Shown here: piece after piece, positions 14,728 through 23,325 of the stretch | How the letters are laid out: every line of letters begins with the position of its first letter | How positions within the stretch are numbered: position 1 is the stretch's first letter | Origin: Mycolicibacterium setense | GTDB lineage: Bacteria > Actinomycetota > Actinomycetes > Mycobacteriales > Mycobacteriaceae | Length of the DNA stretch: 64,000 nucleotides | Assembly (NCBI RefSeq): GCF_000805385.1 | Contig: NZ_JTJW01000001.1 | Coordinates: 1-64,000 of the forward strand | Direction of reading: 5' to 3' | The notes under the pieces: generated by a model | Database searches by the model: none | Seen by the model: the letters and a program-made list of their open reading frames with translations, nothing else | What the model was told of the DNA's origin: nothing | Program-made: the position numbers and the translations under genes

Positions 14728-15635
14728 GATCCCGGCCCCACATCGATCGGCTGCATCCTGCGGAATTCTCTCAGCACGAGATAGAACTCGACCAGGATCA
14801 GCAGGGCCGCAGCCGCGGCGAAGCCCCAGTACAGCTCGACAACGCTCCGGTCCACGGCCGGCCCAGGTCTCTGACCCGGTGCCCCGTCGCCGGGTAGGGC
14901 GGCGTCCAACGGTGTCGCGTCCGTGCGCGAGACGAACGGAACCCCGATCTGCCCGGCGACGCCGCGAAGGGCCTGCGCCCCGGCACTTCCGTAGCCCAGC
15001 ACCGCGCCACCGTCCACCGAATTCTCGGGCAGTTGGAATTCGCGTTGTGGCGCTTCCGATTCCGTGGCGCCGGCGCCCAGATAGAAGACCAGATTCTCGG
15101 CGCGGGGAAACTGCTGGACCGCGGTGATCAGCTGGTAGCGCAGCACAGTGGCCGCTGCTCCGACATTGGTGTCCGACGCGACCGGGTATGGATCCAACGC
15201 GGTGACCACCGGACCCAGACTCCAGGTGTCGGCAGACAGCGGCCAATCCACCGACGGGCGGCCGGAGAAACTGATCAAGGCGAACCGGGCGCGGGGATAC
15301 CGCTCGATCAACGCCATGATGTCGGCGTGTGCGGCCGTCATCCGGGACCGGTCGCCGACGTCGCGCTCCGACATCTCCGGCGAGCGGTCAAGGATCAGGA
15401 AGATGCTGGGTTCGCGGTCCCCGGCCGGGCGCGCCACGGTGTCGGTCGCCGCGCCGGCCACCGGGCCCAGACCGGCCACCAGCAACAGCACGCCGGCCGC
15501 CGTCAGCGCCCACCAGCGCCGACGAGCGGGCCGCCCACCGGATCGGGACTGCCTGAACGTGACGGTGCGGGCCGCGACGAGCGCCACCGCCAGCGCTGCC
15601 AACAACAGCGGCGGGACGAGCGGCTCAAGCCTCAT
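14724..15635 (-). CDS. BatB-like VWA-domain membrane protein
   Basis: A 303-residue protein with N-terminal helices (residues about 7-22 and 42-62), a VWA domain and a C-terminal helix near residue 280. The MIDAS region is LILDRSPEMSERD, a variant of DxSxS in which the third position is Glu (DRSPE), and the domain goes on with ALISFSGRPSVDWPLS. The ATG at 15635 overlaps the preceding stop by ATGA. The VWA domain would lie between membrane helices on the outside, as in BatA/BatB. Role: probable partner of the MoxR ATPase of this operon. Confidence 0.82.
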   Translation of the reverse strand: MRLEPLVPPLLLAALAVALVAARTVTFRQSRSGGRPARRRWWALTAAGVLLLVAGLGPVAGAATDTVARPAGDREPSIFLILDRSPEMSERDVGDRSRMTAAHADIMALIERYPRARFALISFSGRPSVDWPLSADTWSLGPVVTALDPYPVASDTNVGAAATVLRYQLITAVQQFPRAENLVFYLGAGATESEAPQREFQLPENSVDGGAVLGYGSAGAQALRGVAGQIGVPFVSRTDATPLDAALPGDGAPGQRPGPAVDRSVVELYWGFAAAAALLILVEFYLVLREFRRMQPIDVGPGS

Positions 15636-16594
15636 CGCCGCATCACCACCGGCCACCACCACAGCACAGCCAGGGCAAGCAATCCCAGCGATACGGGTAC
15701 GCCCGGCGTCTCGGCGGATCTGACGTCCGCACGCTCGTCCGTCGACCCCGGCGCCGGTGGATTGGCCCGGATCTCGGCGAGATGCCCGGCCACGTCGGCC
15801 GCATCCGAATACCACCGGCCGCCGGTGCTGCGGGTCAGTTCCGCCACGGCCCCCTCTCCGGAGCCCGGCGTGATCGCGTTGACCTGGACCCCTGCCTGCA
15901 CCGCCAGGTCGCGGAGCCGGTCCGGGGTGAACAAGGGCGCGCCCTCGCCGGTGCCGGGCTGGGATTCGGGACCGATGTAGATGAGCGAACGTCGTTGCGG
16001 GGCCTTCTCGTCAAAGGACGGGAACCCGGTCAGGCACATCGCCAGCACATCCTGGACACCTTCGGTGTAATCGACGTAAGACACCGGTGCGACCAACGGC
16101 CTGGAGCCTTCCTGGCGAGCGGCGGCATCGAATTGCGCTGCGGCGTACTGATAGTCGCGGGTGAGTGGGATGACCCGCCGGTTGGCCGAGGTGAGCCCGA
16201 TCCGCTCGGTGCCGAAGGTGCGGACCCGCTCGGCCAGGTACCGCATCGCGGCGCTGACCGCGGGATCGCTCGCCGGGCCGCCCGCACACACCATGATGTC
16301 CTCGGGGGTCGCGACCTCGGTGCTGCGGTGCCACGACGGCAGACCCGTGGGGCGGGCGGCCACCACAACCGACGCCGCGAAGGCGACCGTCAACATCACC
16401 ATCGCGACCACCGCCGAGATGGTCCGCAGCCGCGCGGCGCGCACATACTCGGGCAGCCGGGTGAGCCGCGCGGTGTTGGCCAGGGGCCTGAGCTCGCCCG
16501 GGTCGGGCGGCTGCCGCAGCAACATCGCCAGGCCCACACACCCGGCCAGCGCCAGGCAGCCCACGATCGCCACCACCCACCAGATCAGGTCCAT
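15632..16594 (-). CDS. BatA-like VWA-type membrane protein with degenerate metal site
   Basis: A 320-residue protein with two N-terminal membrane helices (about residues 5-25 and 60-82), an extracytoplasmic domain and a C-terminal helix (SLGLLALAVLWWWPVV). The domain has the VWA order, but the MIDAS DxSxS position reads MVCAGGPASDP, so metal binding is doubtful. Later segments, such as RSLIYIGPESQ and GVQVNAITPGSGEG, keep VWA strand features. It overlaps the upstream gene by 10 bp and the downstream VWA gene by 4 bp. It probably pairs structurally with the other VWA protein. Confidence 0.75.
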   Translation of the reverse strand: MDLIWWVVAIVGCLALAGCVGLAMLLRQPPDPGELRPLANTARLTRLPEYVRAARLRTISAVVAMVMLTVAFAASVVVAARPTGLPSWHRSTEVATPEDIMVCAGGPASDPAVSAAMRYLAERVRTFGTERIGLTSANRRVIPLTRDYQYAAAQFDAAARQEGSRPLVAPVSYVDYTEGVQDVLAMCLTGFPSFDEKAPQRRSLIYIGPESQPGTGEGAPLFTPDRLRDLAVQAGVQVNAITPGSGEGAVAELTRSTGGRWYSDAADVAGHLAEIRANPPAPGSTDERADVRSAETPGVPVSLGLLALAVLWWWPVVMRR

Positions 16595-17058
16595 CCGCGG
16601 ATCAACTCCTCGGCGGTGTCGCTGGCCGTCCCGGCGTCGAGCTCCGAGCGGTGATTGAACTGAATATCGGTGAGCTGAGCCAGGATCGGAGCGGCGGGCG
16701 CGGCAGCGCTGTCGGCGATCGCATCGACCTGCATGTACTGGGCCCGGACCCCGGTGACAGCGTGTACGAAGGATCGCAGTTCCCGGCTGAGTGCCGCGCC
16801 GGCGGGCGCGGCACTCAGATCACCCGAGCGGTAACGGTTTCCGATGGTTCGCACCGCCCGGGCCGACCGGCGCCGCAGAAACTCTGCCCGTGCGGCGCCC
16901 AGGACGGGGAGGTCACGCACCGAGCGCTGTCGCGACGTCAGCGCGAACACCGCGAGATACCAGCCGCACAGCAACAGGATCAGGCCGATCGCGGTCCACA
17001 GCCAGACCGGTGAGTAGGGCATCGGACCGATCACGTGGCGCAGCAGGTCATCCGGCAC
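16585..17058 (-). CDS. Single-pass membrane protein at the DUF4381 position of the Bat-type operon
   Basis: A 157-residue protein with one membrane helix at residues 16-40 (SPVWLWTAIGLILLLCGWYL) and a cytoplasmic helical domain rich in Ala, Arg and Leu. In MoxR/DUF58/VWA operons this slot is usually held by a DUF4381 protein; the sequence here is compatible but has no motif I can name. It overlaps the DUF58 gene by 11 bp and the VWA gene by 10 bp, so it is translated with them. Confidence 0.7.
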   Translation of the reverse strand: MPDDLLRHVIGPMPYSPVWLWTAIGLILLLCGWYLAVFALTSRQRSVRDLPVLGAARAEFLRRRSARAVRTIGNRYRSGDLSAAPAGAALSRELRSFVHAVTGVRAQYMQVDAIADSAAAPAAPILAQLTDIQFNHRSELDAGTASDTAEELIRGWT

Positions 17059-17914
17059 GGGCGTACACCTCGGTCATCGCCGTCAACGCGGTCTTGATCC
17101 GCAGACTGCCGGGGATCCGGGCGTGCGGTATCCGCTGCAGCGTCAGGAATTCCGAAAGCCTCTCCCGCCGTTGCGCTTCCGCACGCTGATAGGCCTCGAT
17201 GACGTGCTGGTCCAGATCGGTCAGGATGGGCCGGCCATCGGTGACCTCGTAGCCGCGGCCGGCGTCGGGATGCATATCGACGGCGGGCATGTCGCCGATC
17301 AGAGCCCACAGCACGTCGTGGCGGGCAGTCAGCGGGCGCAGCACCTCGACCAACCTGTCGTCGACGTCCGGTTCGTCGGACACCACGAAGATCAACAGCC
17401 GGTGACGGTAATGGCGGGCCACCCATTCGAGCTGGACCAGGATGTCGCTGGGGCCCGGATCGTCGGTGGTGTGGTGGTGGAACCGGTGCAGCATGCTCTC
17501 GATGTGCGTCTCGCCCCGGCGCAGCCGGATGTCGACGTTGCCCCGGCGGTCCCCGAGGACCATGGCGATCTCATCGGAGCGGGGCAGCGTCATCAGCCCG
17601 ATCGCGCCGATGATGTTCTGGGCCACAGTCCTTTTCAGCTCACCCGACGGCGCCAGCCCGCAGCTGTTGCGACCGGCGTCGGCGATCACCAGGACCTTGT
17701 GGTGCTTTTCGGAGACGAACCGTTTGATCAGCGTGTGCCCGGAACGGGCCGTGGCCTTCCAGTCGATGTCACGAACGTCGTCACCGGGGACGTAGGGCCG
17801 CAGCTCGTCGAACTCCAGGCTGCGGGTGTGCACCAGGGCGTAACGGCCGCCTTCGAGCAGCCCGCCGGCGTCACGGCCGACAAACGCCCTGGCGGAGTCC
17901 AGATACCTGCCCAT
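17048..17914 (-). CDS. DUF58 domain protein
   Basis: A 288-residue protein with the DUF58 signature RPYVPGDDVRDIDWKATAR near residues 39-57. The rest is a VWA-like fold: LVIADAGRNS, a central DIRLRRGETHIESML and LIFVVSDEPDVDDRLVE. DUF58 proteins regularly accompany MoxR ATPases. No membrane segment is visible, unlike longer family members such as Rv3693. Starts 8 bp after the MoxR stop. Confidence 0.88.
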   Translation of the reverse strand: MGRYLDSARAFVGRDAGGLLEGGRYALVHTRSLEFDELRPYVPGDDVRDIDWKATARSGHTLIKRFVSEKHHKVLVIADAGRNSCGLAPSGELKRTVAQNIIGAIGLMTLPRSDEIAMVLGDRRGNVDIRLRRGETHIESMLHRFHHHTTDDPGPSDILVQLEWVARHYRHRLLIFVVSDEPDVDDRLVEVLRPLTARHDVLWALIGDMPAVDMHPDAGRGYEVTDGRPILTDLDQHVIEAYQRAEAQRRERLSEFLTLQRIPHARIPGSLRIKTALTAMTEVYARAG

Positions 17915-17921
17915 GGCAGCC

Positions 17922-18923
17922 TCACGGGACCTGGACCGCGCGCAACACCGCGTCGACGACGGCGTCGGGGGTGACCCGAGCGGTGGCCGCTTCGAATCCG
18001 AGGATCAACCGGTGCCGCAGGACCCGGTGGGCAAGCCGGGCGATGTCGTCGGGCACCACATGGTCACGGCCGCGCAGCACAGCCAGGGCCCGTGCCGTCT
18101 GGCAGAAGGCGAGCGTGGCACGCGGGCTGGCCCCGTACTCGATGAGCCGGGCCAGATTCGCCGGCAGGTACTGCCCCGGGGTGCGGGTGACGGCGACCAG
18201 GCGGCTCGCATACTCGACGAGGGCACGGTCCAGATACACCGAACGGACGATCCCCTGGGCCCGGCGCACGTCATCGATCGTGACGACCGGGGTGATTCGG
18301 TGGTCCCGGTCGTACAGCCCGGCGTCCATCCGGGCCGCGATCTCGACCTCCTCCTCCACCGAGGGGTATCCCACGATCTCCTTGAGCATGAACCGGTCGG
18401 TCTGGGCCTCCGACAACGGATATGTGCCCTCCTGGTCGACGGGGTTCTGGGTGGCGATCACGAGAAACGGCTCCGGAATCGGGTATTCGACGCCGGCGAT
18501 CGTGGTCTGCCGTTCCTGCATCGCCTCCAGCATCGCGCTCTGGGTCTTGGCACTGGAGCGGTTGATCTCGTCGAGCAGCACGATGTTGGCGTGGACGGGC
18601 CCGAGCTGGGTGGTGAAAGAGTTGTGGTCGGCGTCGTAGATCTGGGTTCCGACGATGTCGCTGGGCAGCAGATCGGGTGTGCACTGGATTCGCCGGAAGC
18701 TGCCGTCTATGGACTCGGCGATCACCCGCGCGGCCAGCGTCTTGGCCAGGCCCGGAACGCTCTCGATGAGCAGGTGCCCGCCGGCCAGCAGCGCGACCAG
18801 CATCGACTCGCGGAGATGGTCCTGGCCCACCACCCTGGAGGCGAACGCCGAGGTCACCGCGCCCACAATGCGCTGGGCTTCGGCGGCGTCGCGCTGGTCA
18901 GCCTGCAATCGCGGTGCCGTCAT
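17922..18923 (-). CDS. MoxR-family AAA+ ATPase
   Basis: A 333-residue AAA+ ATPase. Walker A is ESVPGLAKT at residues 54-62 (the usual GxPGxGKT with Ser and Ala), Walker B is IVLLDEINR near residue 120, followed by the MoxR hallmark SSAKTQSAMLEAMQE and the sensor-1 region VIATQNPVDQEGTYPL. MoxR proteins act as chaperones or activators together with VWA partners. The ATG at 18923 has GGAGAGGA in front. First gene of a six-gene operon (MoxR, DUF58, TM protein, VWA, VWA, TM/TPR-like), equivalent to bat operons and to the moxR loci of M. tuberculosis. Confidence 0.92.
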   Translation of the reverse strand: MTAPRLQADQRDAAEAQRIVGAVTSAFASRVVGQDHLRESMLVALLAGGHLLIESVPGLAKTLAARVIAESIDGSFRRIQCTPDLLPSDIVGTQIYDADHNSFTTQLGPVHANIVLLDEINRSSAKTQSAMLEAMQERQTTIAGVEYPIPEPFLVIATQNPVDQEGTYPLSEAQTDRFMLKEIVGYPSVEEEVEIAARMDAGLYDRDHRITPVVTIDDVRRAQGIVRSVYLDRALVEYASRLVAVTRTPGQYLPANLARLIEYGASPRATLAFCQTARALAVLRGRDHVVPDDIARLAHRVLRHRLILGFEAATARVTPDAVVDAVLRAVQVP

Positions 18924-19064
18924 GGGTCCTCTCCGGTTCAGTCGTCCCCCTTCCCCAGACCCAGTCGATGTACCCAAACTTCGCCGATGTCATGCGCGGG
19001 CGCGGGTTGCCGCGACGACTACCGTCGGGAAACAGCCGAGTCCGACGTCGAGAGGGTGCTGAGA

Positions 19065-19958
19065 ATGACCGACTACCACCGCCCACTGCAGTTCGGGCTC
19101 TTCGTCACGCCTGGCGCGGACATGCTCGACAACACGCTGGCCCTTGCGGCGCTCGCCGACCGGCACCTGGACTTCGTTGCCATTCAGGATCATCCGTACC
19201 AGGCCAAATTCCTGGACGCGTGGGCGCTGATGGCAACCGTGCTGGCCCGGACGCAGCGGGTGAAGGTGATCCCCGATGTCGCCAGCCTGCCGCTGCGGCC
19301 ACCGGCGGTACTCGCCAAGACGGCGGCCAGCCTCGATGTCGTATCGGGTGGCCGCTTCGAACTCGCCCTCGGCGCGGGCGCGTTCTGGCAGGCCATTGCG
19401 GCGATGGGTGGACCGAACCGCACCCCCGGGCAGGCCGCACGGGCTCTGGAAGAAGCAGTTGAGGTCATCCGGCTGATGTGGTCGGATGCGCGGTCGGTGC
19501 GATTCGACGGCCAGCACTACCGCTTGTCCGGGGTTCACCCAGGACCGGCTCCCGCCCACGACATCCAGATCTGGCTCGGCGTGGGTGGCCCGCGCATGTT
19601 GCGTTTCCTGGGCACCAAGGCCGACGGGTGGGTGCCGTCGAACAGTTATTTCCCACCGGACAAACTGCCTGCGATGCAGCGCCAGATCGATGACGCGGCT
19701 GCTGCAGCCGGTCGTGATCCTGCGTCAATCGTGCGGGCCTACAACATCTTCGGTGCGGTAACTCAGGCAGGCGATGCCGAGGCCTTCAACGGGTCGGTAG
19801 CCCAGTGGACGCACGAATTGACCGCCCTGGCCGTGGAGACCGGGATGGACACGTTCCTGCTCGGCACGCCCGGCGACGATGCGACTCAGGCGGCGGTGTT
19901 CGCCAACGAAATCGTTCCTGCCGTGCGTGAAGCCGTGGCGAGTCATCGTCGAGATTAG
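19065..19958 (+). CDS. LLM-class F420-dependent oxidoreductase
   Basis: A 297-residue TIM-barrel protein of the luciferase-like monooxygenase class. Visible landmarks are FGLFVTPGAD at the first strand, VVSGGRFELALGAGAF around residue 95-110, and the common HDIQIWLGVGGPRML motif near residue 165. Mycobacterial members of this class mostly use F420 rather than FMN. The ATG at 19065 has AGAGGG upstream; a long frame further upstream lies antisense to the MoxR gene. A VOC protein gene follows 57 bp later. Substrate unknown. Confidence 0.85.
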   Translation: MTDYHRPLQFGLFVTPGADMLDNTLALAALADRHLDFVAIQDHPYQAKFLDAWALMATVLARTQRVKVIPDVASLPLRPPAVLAKTAASLDVVSGGRFELALGAGAFWQAIAAMGGPNRTPGQAARALEEAVEVIRLMWSDARSVRFDGQHYRLSGVHPGPAPAHDIQIWLGVGGPRMLRFLGTKADGWVPSNSYFPPDKLPAMQRQIDDAAAAAGRDPASIVRAYNIFGAVTQAGDAEAFNGSVAQWTHELTALAVETGMDTFLLGTPGDDATQAAVFANEIVPAVREAVASHRRD

Positions 19959-20015
19959 CCACAGCACCGGACCGGGTACCCAGGCCGCACGTCACCACGC
20001 GGAAGGAAATCGGAT

Positions 20016-20468
20016 ATGAATCGCAATGATTCGCTGCCGAACCCGGAGTCGGGTTTGTTGTTGACCCACTTCCTCACCCTCGCCGATGTGCCGCGTTCGA
20101 GGGCTTTCTACAGCGAGGTGCTCGGCGGCGAGGTGGTGATGGGCGAAGACCCGTGCATCGTCAAGCTCGCCAACAGTTGGCTGATCATGAACCCCGGAGG
20201 TGGGCCCACGCCCGACAAGCCGGACGTGACGCTGCACCCGCCGACCGATCCGCACACCGCTACCAGCTTTCTGAACATCCGGGTGGCCGACATCGAAGCG
20301 TGCTACCGCGAGTGGAGCGCGAAGGGTGCCGAGTTCCTGACGCCACCCATCGACCGAAAGGCCGAAGTGCGCAGCTACATGCGCGATCCGGACGGCTATC
20401 TCATCGAGGTGGGGCAGATGACCGGTCTGCTGAGCGGTGTTCACGCCGGGACAGGCTCATCGACCTGA
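20016..20468 (+). CDS. VOC (glyoxalase/bleomycin-resistance) superfamily protein
   Basis: A 150-residue VOC-fold protein: LLTHFLTLADVPRSRAFYSE at the start and YMRDPDGYLIEVGQM at the end are the two halves of the fold, with a His and a Glu in usual metal positions. Reaction unknown. A GGAAGGAA ribosome site precedes the ATG. The 3' end overlaps the convergent MmpL gene by 28 bp. Confidence 0.85.
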   Translation: MNRNDSLPNPESGLLLTHFLTLADVPRSRAFYSEVLGGEVVMGEDPCIVKLANSWLIMNPGGGPTPDKPDVTLHPPTDPHTATSFLNIRVADIEACYREWSAKGAEFLTPPIDRKAEVRSYMRDPDGYLIEVGQMTGLLSGVHAGTGSST

Positions 20469-23269
20469 CGTCGGCTGACTTTCCCGGCGGTGCGGCGCGG
20501 CCACCAGAACCAGCGGCCCAACAGCACGGCGATGGGCGGCACCACGAAGGTCCGCACCAGCAGGGTGTCGATCAGCAGACCGATGCCTATCGTGGATCCC
20601 ACCTGGGCGATCGTCACGACACTGGCGCCCAGCATCGCGAACATGGTCAGCCCGAACACGATCCCCGCAACGGTGACGACGCTGCCGGTGCCTGCGAAGG
20701 TGCGGATCGTGGCAGTCCGGACTCCGGCCCCGGACTCGTCGCGCAACCGCATGGCCAGCAGCAGGTTGTAGTCCGCGCCGACGGCAACCAGGGCGATGAA
20801 CGCCAACGCCGGGACCGCCCAGTGCAGGGGCTGGCCCAACAGAAACTGCCAGATCGCGACGCTGGCGCCCAACGCCGAGGCGTAGGAAAGCGTGACGGTG
20901 GCCAACACCACGGCCCCGGCGACCGGGCTGCGCAGCATGGCGGCCACGATCAGGAAGATGAGCACGAGCGTGGCGATGACGAGCAGCGTGAAGTCGTGGC
21001 GCACATAGGTGATCAGTTCTGCCGTGGCCGTTCCCACCCCGGTGAGCTCGACGAAGCCGCTCTGCGCCAGCGGGGTGTCCTTGAGCGCTTCGGCAGCCGC
21101 GATGCGGATCTCGCCAGAGCGTTCGGCACCGTCGCGACCCCAGGATTCGCCGTCGCCGTAGACCAGCAGCCGCGTCGCACGACCGTCGGGAGAGAACATC
21201 ATCTCCATCGCCCGGCGGTACTGCGGGTCGTTGAAAGTTCTTGGCGGCAGGTAGAACCCGCCCTCGGAAGTGCCGTCGAAATCGGTGCTGAGCTGGGACA
21301 GGTAGCCGGTCATCTGCTGCATCTGCGGCCCGACCGTACCCAGGCTGGACCGCAAGGTGGAGGTGAGGCCGCGCAGCTGGCCCAGCGCGGCGCGCATCGT
21401 CGCCACGCCCCGTGCCGCACCGTCGAGTGAGTTGGTGGCGCCGGCGGCACCTTCCTCGAGCGCACCCGCACCGCCGGCCAGAGTGCCCGTCGCACTGACC
21501 GCGTCGTCGAGCGGCGTGACGATCTTCTGCACGGCGGCACAGATCGGGTTGGCCGCACAATCGGGATTGCTGTTGACGAATTGGCGTAGCGGATCGGCAT
21601 ATCCGGACACTTCCCGCAGATTGCCCTGCAGCCCGGCCATGCCCGCACCGATGTCCTGTGAGCCCGCCCCGACGCGGTTCAAGCCGTCGACAGCACCGGT
21701 CAGCCCGCGTTGCATACCGTCCAGGGATGCATCGAGCTGTCCGATCGTAGCCGCGACGGTGTCCACGGAGCTCATCCCGCTGATCGCGGATTGTGCTGTG
21801 CTGTCTAATTGTTCGCCGATCTGGCCGGCCTGATAGGTCAACGTGCCTTGGCGCACCGGGGTGCCCGCGGGCCGACTGGCGGACTGCACCGTGCGCACGC
21901 CGCGCACCTCGAGGACCTTGCGGGTGACGCGCTCGATGGTGATCAGCCCGGCCGGGGTGCGCAGGTCACGGTCGGCCTGGATCGAGACGATCTCGGGTAG
22001 CAGCCGGTTGTCCGGGAAGCCCTCGCGAACGGCCTGGTAGCCGCGGCTGGAGTCGGTGGTGGCCGGCTGTGCGCTCAGCTCCGCGAAGCTGACCTGGGCA
22101 CCGAGCAACGGAACCGTGCAGACGATCAGGGCACCGACAGCAACCACCAGGACGGGGCCTGGCCAACGGGCGACGCCGGTGCCGATCCGGCGCCATCGAC
22201 GGTTGATCCGCGCTGCCCGCGGCTCCATCCATCCGCGGCGGCTGAAGAAGCCGATCATGGCCGGGGTCAACGTCAGCGCACCCAGCATGGCCGCGAGAAT
22301 GCCTATGCCACTGGGTATCCCGGCGCTGCGCAGAAAGCTCACCTTGGCGAAGGTCAGACAGAACAGTGCCGTGGCGATGGTTGCCGACGAGCCCGCGATC
22401 ACCGGCGCGACCCGACGGTAGGCGTCGGCCAGCGCATCCGGCGGAGCCAGGCCGGCGCGCCGGTTCTCGTGATAGCGGCCGAGCAGGAAGATGCCGTAGT
22501 CGGTGCCGGCGCCCAACACCATCGCCGACATCAATGCCACCGAGAAGACCGACACCTCGATCGTGCCGTGCTCTCCGAGCAGGGCGACGACCGGACGCGC
22601 GAGCGCCAGCGACAGCCCGACCGACGCCAGCGGGACCGCCGCGGTGATGGGCGAGCGGTACACGAACAACAGCAGGGCCGCGATCATGCCGACCGTCAGC
22701 ACCGTGATCTTTGCCAATTGCGCGTCCAGAGCCGCGAATTCATCGACCAGGCTCGCGCCGGGGCCGGTGACGTATGTGCGCAGCCCCTCGGGTGGTCCGG
22801 CGGCATCGACTGCTGCGCGCAGGGCGCCGACCGCCTCGGTGGCGGTGCTGCTCCCCAGTTGTCCGGAGAGCCTTGCCATCAGATAGGCCGCCCGATGGTC
22901 CTGACTTCCGAATACGGCTGCCGCAGTCGGGTCGTCCCACAGGTCCATCACCGATTCGACGCCGGGAGTATCCGTGCGCAGCCGGTCGGCCAGGGCGCGG
23001 TAGTAGCCGCGGTCGGACTCCCCGAGCGTCCGGTCGGCATCGAGGACGACATAGGCGATGTTGTTGCTGTCGGAATCCCCGAACAGGGTGCCCATCCGTT
23101 GCGCGGCCCGAGTGGCGCCGGAGTCGGCCGGAAAGAAGGCCCGCGACTGCTCTTTCACGACGTGTTCGAGTTGAGGCACCGCGAGGTTGCCGAGGCCGGC
23201 CAGCAGTAGCCAGGCCGCGATGACCAGGAGGGCGTATCTGCTCGCCACGCGTGCAACGGACTCCAACAT
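20441..23269 (-). CDS. MmpL-family RND transporter
   Basis: A 942-residue transporter with two repeated halves, about 12 membrane helices and two large periplasmic loops. The proton-relay Asp-Tyr pairs of MmpL proteins are present: GAGTDYGIFLLGRYHE in the first half and VGADYNLLLAMRLRDE in the second. Mycobacterial MmpLs export lipids, siderophores or drugs; no lipid gene is adjacent, so the cargo is unknown and a drug-efflux role is plausible. The chosen ATG at 23269 (MLESVARVASRYALLV) has GGGAAG upstream. The frame starts earlier, but an alternative ATG at 23287 falls into the operator. Divergent from a TetR gene that very likely controls it. Confidence 0.9.
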   Translation of the reverse strand: MLESVARVASRYALLVIAAWLLLAGLGNLAVPQLEHVVKEQSRAFFPADSGATRAAQRMGTLFGDSDSNNIAYVVLDADRTLGESDRGYYRALADRLRTDTPGVESVMDLWDDPTAAAVFGSQDHRAAYLMARLSGQLGSSTATEAVGALRAAVDAAGPPEGLRTYVTGPGASLVDEFAALDAQLAKITVLTVGMIAALLLFVYRSPITAAVPLASVGLSLALARPVVALLGEHGTIEVSVFSVALMSAMVLGAGTDYGIFLLGRYHENRRAGLAPPDALADAYRRVAPVIAGSSATIATALFCLTFAKVSFLRSAGIPSGIGILAAMLGALTLTPAMIGFFSRRGWMEPRAARINRRWRRIGTGVARWPGPVLVVAVGALIVCTVPLLGAQVSFAELSAQPATTDSSRGYQAVREGFPDNRLLPEIVSIQADRDLRTPAGLITIERVTRKVLEVRGVRTVQSASRPAGTPVRQGTLTYQAGQIGEQLDSTAQSAISGMSSVDTVAATIGQLDASLDGMQRGLTGAVDGLNRVGAGSQDIGAGMAGLQGNLREVSGYADPLRQFVNSNPDCAANPICAAVQKIVTPLDDAVSATGTLAGGAGALEEGAAGATNSLDGAARGVATMRAALGQLRGLTSTLRSSLGTVGPQMQQMTGYLSQLSTDFDGTSEGGFYLPPRTFNDPQYRRAMEMMFSPDGRATRLLVYGDGESWGRDGAERSGEIRIAAAEALKDTPLAQSGFVELTGVGTATAELITYVRHDFTLLVIATLVLIFLIVAAMLRSPVAGAVVLATVTLSYASALGASVAIWQFLLGQPLHWAVPALAFIALVAVGADYNLLLAMRLRDESGAGVRTATIRTFAGTGSVVTVAGIVFGLTMFAMLGASVVTIAQVGSTIGIGLLIDTLLVRTFVVPPIAVLLGRWFWWPRRTAGKVSRRQVDEPVPA

Positions 23270-23283
23270 CGCTTCCCGCCCCT

Positions 23284-23321
23284 CCATAACAATGTTATTG
23301 GCAGGTATAACATTGTTATGG
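23284..23321. promoter_or_regulatory. Double TetR operator, 15-bp perfect inverted repeat
   Basis: Arms CCATAACAATGTTAT (23284-23298) and its exact reverse complement (23307-23321) are separated by 8 bp. Each arm itself contains a 13-bp palindrome, ATAACA-N-TGTTAT, so there are two full operators arranged symmetrically. They lie in the 56-bp gap between the MmpL and TetR genes and would block both promoters. Confidence 0.85.
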
Positions 23322-23325
23322 CAGC

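Noticed and set aside
17913-19064. Upstream extension of the LLM oxidoreductase frame
   Set aside because: Entirely antisense to the MoxR gene; the enzyme's first beta strand begins at 19065.
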